Shown here: piece by piece, positions 29,483 to 37,383 of the stretch | Position numbering within the stretch: the stretch's first letter is position 1 | How the letters are laid out: every line of letters begins with the position of its first letter | Assembly (NCBI GenBank): GCA_004102785.1 | Contig: SCEJ01000002.1 | Span: forward strand, 62,001 to 126,000 | From: Muribaculaceae bacterium Isolate-013 (NCI) | GTDB lineage: Bacteria; Bacteroidota; Bacteroidia; Bacteroidales; Muribaculaceae | Length of the DNA stretch: 64,000 nt | Direction: 5' to 3' | The notes under the pieces: generated by a model | The model's database searches: none | What the model saw: only the letters and a program-made list of their open reading frames with translations | Told to the model about the DNA's origin: nothing | Translations under genes and position numbers: made by a program

Positions 29483-32479
29483 TTAGAAATCAACCTGCAC
29501 GCCCATTATGAACTGACGTGTGGATGGGAAGTAGGTGCGGCCGCCCGAGCCGTTGAGAGTGCCGGGATAAAGGCCGTTGACCTGATAGGAGGAGGGGTCT
29601 ACACCCGAGAACTTTGTGAGAGTGAACACATTCTTCACCGAGCCGTACACACGGATACGGTCGAGGAAGCGTGTCTGCGGCAGCTTTATGGTGTAGCCCA
29701 GCGTCACCATGTCGAGCTTGAAGTAGTCGCCCCGCTCGAGGTAGTAGTCGCTGACCACGGGGTTGGCCTGCGGATTGAGGTCGAAGTTCTTCCCATAGGC
29801 TTTTTTCAGGCGGTTGCCGGTGAAGTTGCGGTTGGCGTAGTAGAAATCGTGGATGTTGAAGATGTCGTAGCCGAAAGCGCCCCGGAAGAAGAGCGAGAGG
29901 TCGAAATTGCGGTAGCGGAAATTGTGGGTGGTCGACATGGTGAACTTCGGCATACCGTTGCCCACGATGGCACGGTCGGCGTCGGTGGCCTGCGAGGCGC
30001 GGATTATATCTCCGTCCTTGTCATAGACGAGCCAGTCGCCTTCGGGGGTGATGCCGGCGTAGCGCCACATGTAGAAGTTGCCGAGCGACTCCCCTTTCTG
30101 TATGCGCTGGAGGTCATAGAAGGGGTAAGGGTCTTCGGTGCCGGCGCCGTTGTAGTAGTCCTGTCCGATATACTGCGAGTTGGAGAAATCAACGAACTTG
30201 TTGCTCATCCATGTGCCGATGACGTTGAAGTTATAGTCGAAGTCGCGGGTCTGCACGGCGGTTATGTTGAGGTCGAACTCGAAGCCGGTGTTCTTCATCG
30301 TGCCCACATTCACATAGGTCTCGTCGTGGAGGAATGGGGGCACCGACACCTTATAGTTGCCCAGGAGGTCCTGCTGGCGGCGGTTGAAGTAGTTGAGTGA
30401 GCCGTAGAAACGGTTGTTGAACATCGAGAAGTCAAGACCTACGTTCCAGTTCTTCCCTTTTTCCCAGCGGAGGTCGGGGTTTACGTTCTTCGACGGCCCC
30501 CATACCTGGAAGTACTTGCCGTTGTAGAAGTAATAGCCGAAGCCGCTCATGGTGTTGAGCGAAAGATAGCTGTCGAAGTTCTGATTGCCGGTCTCGCCGT
30601 AGTCGCCGCGGATTTTCAGGTCGTTGAGCCACGAGCGTGTGCCCTCCATGAAGCGCTCCTCGGAGATACGCCAGCCCAGCGAGAAGGCGGGGAAGTTGCC
30701 CCACTTGTGGTTTGCGCCGAATTTCGACGAGCCCTCGTGGCGGAGCGATGCAGTGGCGAGGTATTTGCCGGCCCAGTCGTAGCTTACGCGGGCAAAGAAA
30801 GCGATGAGCTTGGCGTCGTTCTTGTAGCTGCCCATGAGCACCTCGCCCTCCTCCTTGGCCAGTTCGCCCGAGCCGAGATTGTCGGGGCCGAGACCGTCGT
30901 TGGGGAAGTCCTTGTTCTCGGCGCTGAAGCCCGAATACTGCGAATACTGGTAGGAGTAGCCCGCCATGGCCTTGATGTTGTTCTGGCCGAAGTGGGTGTT
31001 GTAGTTTGTGAGCCACTCGAAGATATACTGGCGCTCTTTCGAGTAGGAGCGTGTAGCCTCACCCTCGCGGCCGGCGTTGATGGCCTGGGTGCTGGTCGAG
31101 GGGCGGAACCATGAATTGTTGTTGGAGTACTGGTGGTCGGCGAACGAAACCTGAGTGTTGAGAGTGTGGTTTGAGAGGTTCTTCGCCAGCAGGGGGAGGA
31201 GGTTGAGCCGCAGCGAGGCATCCCAGTCGAGGAGCTTGGTGTCGGCATGGTCAGTCTCGAGCTTCTGGTTCTCCACCGGGTTGTAGCCTACAACCTGGCC
31301 CTGGAAATTATAGTATCGGCCGGGGTTCTCGGGGTCCATCACCGGGGTGGTGGGGTTAGCCTCGATGGCATTCTTGAACACGCCCCAGTCGGCGTTGTCG
31401 CGGTAGATGATACGGGGAGCCATGTTGAGGTTTACGGTGAAGAGACCGCCCTTTGTGGTGTGGCTCACCGATGCGCGTGCGCCGTATTCCTCACGTTTGG
31501 AGCGCAGGTCGATACCATGGGCATAGCGGTAGTCGGCGCTCACGCGGTAGTTTGAACGCTCGTTGCCGCCGCTTACCGAGAGGGTGTGCTGCTGCGAGAA
31601 GCCTGTGCGCGACACGGCGTCGAGCCAGTTCTCATTGCCGCCGAGGTCCACGCCGGTGTCGCCCCAGCCCAGACGCACCTGGCGGTAGTCGTCGGCATCC
31701 ATCATGTCGAGCTCGTTCTTGAGCTTGTCCCATGAGAGCTGGGCGGAGTATGAGGTGTGTACCGCGCCGTCCTTGGAGCCCTTTTTGGTGGTGACCAGAA
31801 TCACACCGTTGGAGCCGCGTGTGCCGTAGATGGCCGATGCGGCGCCGTCCTTGAGGATGTCGAACGACTGGATATCGTTGGGGTTGAGGTTGGTGAGGTT
31901 GCCGCCGGGCACGCCGTCAATCACAATCAGCGGGCCGAGGCCTGCCGATCGCGAGCTGACGCCGCGTATCTGGATGCTGGCCTGGTTGTTGGGATCGCCG
32001 GCGCCGGTGTTGGTAATCGACACGCCGGGCACCTTGCCCTGGATCATCATCGAGGGGTCGAGCGAGCTGACGGTGAGGAAGTCTTTCTCGCCCACGTGCG
32101 AGATGGCCGATGTGAGTTCCTTCTTGTCCATCGTGCCGTAGCCGATAACCACCACCTCGTCGAGCACGGCGGAGTTCTCCTCCATGCGCACATCGATGGC
32201 AGTGCGGCCGTTCACGGCCTCTTCAACCGTCTTGTAGCCTATATACGAGAATGTGAGTTTCGACTTTGAGTCGACCTTGATGGTGTAGTTGCCGTCAATA
32301 TCGGTGGCAGTGCCGGTTTTCCCGCCGGAAGCGATTACGCTCACACCGATAAGAGGTTCACCCGAAGGGTCGGTCACCGTTCCCGTCACGCTTATCTGCT
32401 GGGCCGACAGGCATTGTATGCCGGCGAGCAACATCAGCATAAGGAATAGATGCCGCAGAGAGCTTTTGCATTTTTCCAT
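29483..32479 (-). CDS. susC: SusC-like TonB-dependent glycan importer
   Basis: 998 residues, typical for SusC. After a signal peptide (residues 1-26) comes the carboxypeptidase-regulatory-like domain ('VTGTVTDPSGEPLIGVSVIASGGKTGTATDIDGNYTIKV'). A TonB box-like region ('NSAVLDEVVVIGYGTMDKKELTSAIS', near 110-135) and the plug with 'IQIRGVSSRSAGLGPLIVIDGVPG' follow. Then comes a 22-strand barrel ending in Phe ('FIMGVQVDF'). The protein imports oligosaccharides across the outer membrane using TonB energy, with SusD as lid. It is the first gene of the structural operon and has a consensus promoter 62 bases upstream. The gene is intact, unlike its susD partner. Confidence 0.95.
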   Translation of the reverse strand: MEKCKSSLRHLFLMLMLLAGIQCLSAQQISVTGTVTDPSGEPLIGVSVIASGGKTGTATDIDGNYTIKVDSKSKLTFSYIGYKTVEEAVNGRTAIDVRMEENSAVLDEVVVIGYGTMDKKELTSAISHVGEKDFLTVSSLDPSMMIQGKVPGVSITNTGAGDPNNQASIQIRGVSSRSAGLGPLIVIDGVPGGNLTNLNPNDIQSFDILKDGAASAIYGTRGSNGVILVTTKKGSKDGAVHTSYSAQLSWDKLKNELDMMDADDYRQVRLGWGDTGVDLGGNENWLDAVSRTGFSQQHTLSVSGGNERSNYRVSADYRYAHGIDLRSKREEYGARASVSHTTKGGLFTVNLNMAPRIIYRDNADWGVFKNAIEANPTTPVMDPENPGRYYNFQGQVVGYNPVENQKLETDHADTKLLDWDASLRLNLLPLLAKNLSNHTLNTQVSFADHQYSNNNSWFRPSTSTQAINAGREGEATRSYSKERQYIFEWLTNYNTHFGQNNIKAMAGYSYQYSQYSGFSAENKDFPNDGLGPDNLGSGELAKEEGEVLMGSYKNDAKLIAFFARVSYDWAGKYLATASLRHEGSSKFGANHKWGNFPAFSLGWRISEERFMEGTRSWLNDLKIRGDYGETGNQNFDSYLSLNTMSGFGYYFYNGKYFQVWGPSKNVNPDLRWEKGKNWNVGLDFSMFNNRFYGSLNYFNRRQQDLLGNYKVSVPPFLHDETYVNVGTMKNTGFEFDLNITAVQTRDFDYNFNVIGTWMSNKFVDFSNSQYIGQDYYNGAGTEDPYPFYDLQRIQKGESLGNFYMWRYAGITPEGDWLVYDKDGDIIRASQATDADRAIVGNGMPKFTMSTTHNFRYRNFDLSLFFRGAFGYDIFNIHDFYYANRNFTGNRLKKAYGKNFDLNPQANPVVSDYYLERGDYFKLDMVTLGYTIKLPQTRFLDRIRVYGSVKNVFTLTKFSGVDPSSYQVNGLYPGTLNGSGGRTYFPSTRQFIMGVQVDF

Positions 32480-32541
32480 TTTTTGTGATATTAAATTCTT
32501 GGTTTGAGTTTTAGAGGTTGTTTAAAATCAGGTTTGCGGTG

Positions 32542-32573
32542 CAAAGTTATATATAGGGAGAGCCCCTTGTCAA
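32542..32573 (-). promoter_or_regulatory. Promoter of the susC operon
   Basis: On the minus strand TTG (32571-32573) is followed after 21 bases by TAACTTTG (32542-32549), leaving a leader of about 60 bases before the susC ATG. The SusR-like activator presumably binds just upstream, but I see no clear operator repeat. Confidence 0.65.
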
Positions 32574-32699
32574 TGCCGTGAAATCAAAAAGTAGTGAATT
32601 TTAAATCAACAGCAACTGGTAATCAAAAAGATAGCCGAATCAGCGGGGCGGTTTTATGTAGTGGTTACGATAGCAGTCAGGGCGGCGGAAAACAGGAGG

Positions 32700-34367
32700 T
32701 CAGCCTGAGGTGCCGCGCCCTATCTTGAGGATTTCGGACTCCAGCAGGTTGCGGTCGCCGCGGGCTTTGTTGCGCACCTTGGTGCGGTAGTTGTAAATTG
32801 TGGTGAGGGAGTAGCGCAGGAAGCGGGCTATCTTGTCGCTGTCGGAGATGCCGAGACGGATAAGGGCGAATATGCGCTGCTCGGCCGTGAGGCTCCCCTC
32901 GCGCCGGGGAATGATGGCCTCCTCAGGCATAAGGAGGCTGTTGAGGTCGTCGACGAAAGTGGGGAAAAGGGAGAGGAATGTCTTGTCGAACTGGTCGTAG
33001 AATGCCTTCAGTTCCTGGTCGATCATCGTCGATGATTTCACCAGAGCCTTGAGGTCGTCGGACTTGCCCGAGCTCACCAGCTTGCCTATCGACTTGCGGT
33101 AGGAATCGAGCTTCTCGATATACGCCACACACTGGTCCATATATCGCCCGATATAAGCCTCCTTCATCTCCGAAATCTCGGCGATGGCATTATAGGCTTC
33201 GGCAAGCTTGCCGTTGGACGACAGCAGCTCGTCGTTCAGGCGGTTGAGCTCCCCGTTGGCCTCCTCCACCTCGCGCCGGGCACGCGCTATGCGGGCCATC
33301 TGCTTGCGCATCAGCAGCATCAGTACCACCAGCACCAGCAGAAGCACGGCGATAATCACGATGGTCTTCAACAGAGCGGTGTGCTGCTTGTGCACCTTCT
33401 CGATGTAGATTGAATTGATCATCGGATATGATGCGTTGAGCTCTATGATGCGCTGGCGGGCATTGCTCTTGGCGGCATCGTCCACGGCTATGGTGAGGAA
33501 CTGATACGCCCGGTCGAGGTCGCCCTCCTTATAGAGGAGCAAAGCGAGCTGCCGCAGCGACACATATTCGCGCACGGAGGCTTTCATGTCGGAAATCGCC
33601 GACAGTATCAGATACCTCTTCTGGGAAGCGAAATCGCCGGTCATGCCATACGACTCGGAGAGGGTCCACGCGCAGATTGCCATCTCATGCTCCGTGAGGT
33701 TCTCCGACGAGATAAAGTCATTGAGCTCCCTGATAGCCTTCCATGGCTCGCCGTTGACATTATGCTTGTCGGCGCTTGTCACGGCATAACCCAGGGTGCC
33801 GGGCTGATTTATTGCCAGGAGCGAATCACGGTATTGTTCGGTGACTATGCGGTAACGCACCTTCTCGGCCGGGAATGCGGCATAATCGGCCAGCAGCCCG
33901 TATACGGTGCGCACCGTATGATAATAATAAGGCTTGAGATAAGGGGGTATGTCCTCCTTGGGGAGGGAGTCGATAATCTCCAGCGTCTCGCGGTACATGC
34001 CGGTCGAGCTAAGCACATTCGCACGGTGAAGCCTGGCGTTTGCCACAAGAGCCGGGTCGCCGATGCGCCGGGCCACCGCCTCCTGTCGCAGACTGATATG
34101 GTAGGCCGAATCGGTGTTGAACGGATGATACTCGTCGAAAAGCTCTCCAAGCACCTTGAAACGCGAATCATCATCCACAGCCGAGTCATAGCGTGAATGC
34201 AGCCCCTGGAGCCGCGTCTCCTTCTGCCTCAGATATGCCGGGCGCGCGGCGATGACCTCATCGAGGTGCCGCATCAGCGAGTCAATGGGAGTATCGCCGG
34301 AGTCGGCGCTGAGGCAGACTCCCGAAAGCATTATGGCGAGCAGGAACAATAGAAACTGTTTTTTCAT
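32700..34367 (-). CDS. SusR-like membrane-spanning transcription regulator (DUF6377 type)
   Basis: 555 residues. A signal/anchor (1-21) is followed by a ~300-residue periplasmic helical/TPR-like sensor domain. One transmembrane helix lies at about 335-357 ('KTIVIIAVLLLVLVVLMLLM'), then a coiled-coil linker (360-400, 'RREVEEANGELNRLNDELLSSNGKLAEAYNAI'). The C-terminal LuxR-like helix-turn-helix is at about 495-540 ('LTAEQRIFALIRLGISDSDKIARFLRYSLTTIYNYRTKVRNKA'). This is the layout of SusR, which senses maltose-type oligosaccharides in the periplasm and activates sus genes directly. It lies upstream of susC on the same strand, 220 bases away, as expected for the locus regulator. Its -7 box is 9 bases from the ATG. 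Confidence 0.85.
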   Translation of the reverse strand: MKKQFLLFLLAIMLSGVCLSADSGDTPIDSLMRHLDEVIAARPAYLRQKETRLQGLHSRYDSAVDDDSRFKVLGELFDEYHPFNTDSAYHISLRQEAVARRIGDPALVANARLHRANVLSSTGMYRETLEIIDSLPKEDIPPYLKPYYYHTVRTVYGLLADYAAFPAEKVRYRIVTEQYRDSLLAINQPGTLGYAVTSADKHNVNGEPWKAIRELNDFISSENLTEHEMAICAWTLSESYGMTGDFASQKRYLILSAISDMKASVREYVSLRQLALLLYKEGDLDRAYQFLTIAVDDAAKSNARQRIIELNASYPMINSIYIEKVHKQHTALLKTIVIIAVLLLVLVVLMLLMRKQMARIARARREVEEANGELNRLNDELLSSNGKLAEAYNAIAEISEMKEAYIGRYMDQCVAYIEKLDSYRKSIGKLVSSGKSDDLKALVKSSTMIDQELKAFYDQFDKTFLSLFPTFVDDLNSLLMPEEAIIPRREGSLTAEQRIFALIRLGISDSDKIARFLRYSLTTIYNYRTKVRNKARGDRNLLESEILKIGRGTSG

Positions 34368-34376
34368 TTCCGGTTA

Positions 34377-34384
34377 CAAAGTTA
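34377..34384 (-). promoter_or_regulatory. -7 box of the SusR-like gene
   Basis: TAACTTTG on the minus strand ends 9 bases before the ATG at 34367, implying a very short leader. No -33 match is visible. The 190 bases upstream, to the PiT terminator, hold nothing else I recognise. Confidence 0.5.
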
Positions 34385-34579
34385 TAAAAAAATCCATCGC
34401 CACCGGGTGGTGTTCCGGTTTTGTGACCAGTGTAGATTCAAGGTAGCATCACGAAGATTCAGACAGACTTCCGGAGGGTATCAGTATAGCTTTATGGATT
34501 TCGTTCAGGCAAAGATACAGCCTCAGCACCACAATGTCAACATCCGTGAGCAAAAATGTAGTGCATCAAAACAGTCAAA

Positions 34580-34617
34580 GCGCTGTGGAAATGAAATATA
34601 TCCATTTTCCACAGCGC
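34580..34617 (-). terminator. Terminator of the PiT transporter gene
   Basis: A 14-bp stem with one bulge (GCGCTGTGGAAATG at 34580 with CATTTTCCACAGCGC at 34603) lies 28 bases after the PiT stop. Confidence 0.6.
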
Positions 34618-34644
34618 GATTTATGTAGTTGTTTTCAGTCCTTT

Positions 34645-36963
34645 TCAGGAGCGGATGCCCGCCTCAGATTCCGGAATCGCACCTTTGGAAGAAGCTACCG
34701 TAGGGGTAGGGCGCACCGGTTCGGAGGTGCGCAGCTTGGCGGCGGCACGCAGCAGCTTGCGCAAAGCCGACACAAGTTCCTGTGACTCCTGAAGCATGTT
34801 AAGGTAGACGTAAGTCACCGTAAGGTTGTCAGCGGCTCCGCTGTGAAGCCAGTCGTAGATACGGTGGCATTCGGCTGAAATCTCATCCTTGAGCCTGTCG
34901 CCGCGGCGGCGCACCTCCGACACCTCTTTCACCGCACCCGCCTCAAGCAGCGGCGAGGCGTCGGCCATGAGCGAGAGGATGCCCTGGCGTATGCGCCCGA
35001 ATCCTTCGCGATAACCGGCCGGAAGGGGCCTGAAATTATTCTCCACATGCTCGCGGCATACCTCCGTGATGCGGCGTAGAGAATAATTCATGGTGGAGCA
35101 GGCATTGGTGGCCATGTGGAACCATGCGCTTTTCTCTATGGCGGTGTCGGCAGGCACACGGCGCAGGCACAGCGTCTGCTTGCGGCGTATGCTCTTCAGA
35201 AGGTCCTTCTCCTTTTCCAGAGCCTTGTAGGCACGTCCGAGGGCCTTTACGTCATCACCGGCGAAAGCCTCCGTGACGGAGCCGTAGGTGGCGGCGGCAA
35301 AATCAAGGAAAGCCCTCTCCTCATGCACTATATAGGTGCGCAGCAGAGGCCAGGTGCGGTCGCTGTCGTCGCAGGTGAGTATGGCCTGGAACATGGCGTC
35401 GCTCTGCTCCTCCTCTTTACGGGCCTTGAACCGCAGGTTGCTCCGCACGATGAGAATCACCGCCACAACCCCGGCTACAATCATTACGGCTAACCCGCCC
35501 CAGTGCATCAGCGCGGCAATCAGCGCAGCCCCGATAAATGCCACACCCGCGGTGATGAACCACCCGCCGATCACAGAGACTACACCCGTGATGCGGAACA
35601 CGGCGCTCTCTCGCCCCCAGGCGCGGTCGGCCAGCGAAGTGCCCATAGCCACCATGAATGTGACGAATGTGGTTGAGAGCGGCAGCTTCATGGATGTGCC
35701 CAGGGCGATAAGCATCCCGGCAAGCATCAGGTTCACCGCTCCGCGTATTAGGTCGAACGACGCTCCCTGCTCCAGGGTAATCTCCGATGTGTTGAAACGG
35801 CGGTCAATCCACAGGCGCAACTTTTCAGGCATGTGGCGGCGCACCGACGAATGGATGGCCAGCGACAAGCGCACAAGGCGGCGCGCTATGCGCGAGGAGC
35901 CGAACATCTCGTCGCCACCCTCCTGGCTTCCAAGGCCGATTTCCGTGCGCGTCACATTGCGCGCCTTTTTTGAGGTGGCGAGCGACACCACCATAATCAC
36001 CCCGGCTCCCAGAAGGAAATACACCGGGGTGTTGGCCGGCCCGTTGAGCGAGTCCATCATGAACGAAGAGGGGTCGCCCGAGCCGTTGGCCATGTAGTCC
36101 TGCCACGAGGCGAAGCCGCTCAGAGGCACACCGATGAAATTCACAAGGTCGTTGCCGGCAAAAGCCATGGCCAGCGCGAAAGTTCCGATGAGCACGACCA
36201 CCTTCAGCACATTCACACCCAGGGCGTGGAGTAACTGCATCAGGAGCGTGAACACCGCCAGGCAGCAGCCGAGTATCAGAAGCGTATTATCCTGTATCCA
36301 TCCCTTTATCTCCGGAGTCATCCAGACCATATCCTTAACCCCTTTGAGCAGAAGGAAATATATTATGGCAGTAGTGGCGATTCCGCCGAAGATACCGATT
36401 TTCCATTTCAGGCGGCTGCGGTACTCGAATGTGAATATCGAACGCGCCAGGAACTGCACCACCGTGCCGAACACAAACGCTATGGCCACCGACAGGAATA
36501 TACCCAGAATCACCGACAGCGCCTTGCCGGTGTTGAGCAGCTCGGAGACTCCCAGCGCCCCGGGGTCGCCCCACATCTTGATCAGCGCTATCACAAACGC
36601 GGCTCCAAGCAGCTCGAAAACCATCGACACTGTGGTCGAAGTAGGCATCCCCAGCGAATTGAACACGTCAAGGAGGATGATGTCGGTCACCATCACCGCC
36701 ATGAAAATACATATCAGGTCGTAGAACGAGAAATGCTCCGGCCGGAAAATGCCGTGGCGGGCGATATCCATCATGCCATTGCTCATAGCCGCTCCCGCAA
36801 ACACACCCACGGCGGCTATGAGGACCACCGTGCGGAAGCGCGCCGCCTTCGAGCCAATTGCCGACGTAAGAAAATTGACAGCATCATTGCTCACACCCAC
36901 CGACAGGTCAAACACCGCCAGGATGAAGAGGAAGATGACAATACATAGAAATAATATATCCAT
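34645..36963 (-). CDS. PiT-family inorganic phosphate transporter with C-terminal PhoU/DUF47-like domain
   Basis: 772 residues. The two PiT signature repeats are clear: 'GVSNDAVNFLTSAIGSKAARFR' near residue 23 with 'GMPTSTTVSMVFELLGAAFV' near 105, and 'LPLSTTFVTFMVAMGTSLADRAWGRESA' near 430. Around them are about ten to twelve transmembrane segments. The last ~230 residues, after 'VILIVRSNLRFKARKEEEQ', are soluble and helical ('KALEKEKDLLKSIRRKQTLCLRRVP', 'CSTMNYSLRRITEVCREHVENNF'). They resemble the PhoU-related helical bundle often encoded beside pit genes, so this looks like a transporter-regulator fusion. The protein imports phosphate with H+ or Na+ across the inner membrane. Such fused proteins are common in Bacteroidales. 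Confidence 0.88.
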   Translation of the reverse strand: MDILFLCIVIFLFILAVFDLSVGVSNDAVNFLTSAIGSKAARFRTVVLIAAVGVFAGAAMSNGMMDIARHGIFRPEHFSFYDLICIFMAVMVTDIILLDVFNSLGMPTSTTVSMVFELLGAAFVIALIKMWGDPGALGVSELLNTGKALSVILGIFLSVAIAFVFGTVVQFLARSIFTFEYRSRLKWKIGIFGGIATTAIIYFLLLKGVKDMVWMTPEIKGWIQDNTLLILGCCLAVFTLLMQLLHALGVNVLKVVVLIGTFALAMAFAGNDLVNFIGVPLSGFASWQDYMANGSGDPSSFMMDSLNGPANTPVYFLLGAGVIMVVSLATSKKARNVTRTEIGLGSQEGGDEMFGSSRIARRLVRLSLAIHSSVRRHMPEKLRLWIDRRFNTSEITLEQGASFDLIRGAVNLMLAGMLIALGTSMKLPLSTTFVTFMVAMGTSLADRAWGRESAVFRITGVVSVIGGWFITAGVAFIGAALIAALMHWGGLAVMIVAGVVAVILIVRSNLRFKARKEEEQSDAMFQAILTCDDSDRTWPLLRTYIVHEERAFLDFAAATYGSVTEAFAGDDVKALGRAYKALEKEKDLLKSIRRKQTLCLRRVPADTAIEKSAWFHMATNACSTMNYSLRRITEVCREHVENNFRPLPAGYREGFGRIRQGILSLMADASPLLEAGAVKEVSEVRRRGDRLKDEISAECHRIYDWLHSGAADNLTVTYVYLNMLQESQELVSALRKLLRAAAKLRTSEPVRPTPTVASSKGAIPESEAGIRS

Positions 36964-37092
36964 AAAGACAGAAGTTTTTTACGTTGCAAATTTCATCCCT
37001 TTATATTTCAAAAATGTTTCCGGAATGATAATAGTTCGTTAAGCACCCTGGTTTCCGCGATTTTTTTCAGGGCAGCCAAAACGACCGCACAA

Positions 37093-37288
37093 CGTATCTG
37101 TCACGGCTCTTTCATTTAACTTTGATGCTATAATGCGCCACTGTTAATCAGGTAGTTATATGTAGCAGTTACGCAATGGCTGTATTAATCTCATTTTGGA
37201 TAAAAGGGTTAATGGCTTTTAACTAACTATCAGTCATACACTTTGAAAATTCCAAGCATTTTTAAATGAAAGAGCCGTGCGTATCTGT
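37093..37288. mobile_element. MITE-like element, copy 2, with 9-bp target duplications
   Basis: The element proper is 37102-37279 (178 bp), base-for-base identical to 14638-14815 by my reading. The 18-bp inverted ends CACGGCTCTTTCATTTAA are intact. The flanking 9-bp direct repeat is CGTATCTGT (37093-37101 and 37280-37288), a different sequence from that of copy 1, as expected for independent insertions. The right duplication touches the -33 element of the amylase promoter. The identity of the two copies suggests recent movement, which would need a transposase supplied from elsewhere in the genome. Confidence 0.93.
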
Positions 37289-37318
37289 TGCATAATACGG
37301 CAATAATACCTACCTTTG
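37288..37318 (+). promoter_or_regulatory. Promoter of GH13 amylase gene
   Basis: TTG (37288-37290) is followed after 20 bases by TACCTTTG (37311-37318), a good Bacteroidetes promoter, 65 bases upstream of the ATG. The upstream edge coincides with the right end of MITE copy 2. Confidence 0.65.
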
Positions 37319-37383
37319 CCGCAAAATCTAAAATACTATTTCAGAGTTCACTTTTTATCCTTACTTACATTCACATTTCTACC

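Noticed and set aside
32640-32670. A sequence ATGTAGTGGTTACG resembling part of the MITE interior (ATGTAGCAGTTACG)
   Set aside because: The match is only about 14 bases with mismatches and without inverted ends, so it does not support a third copy.
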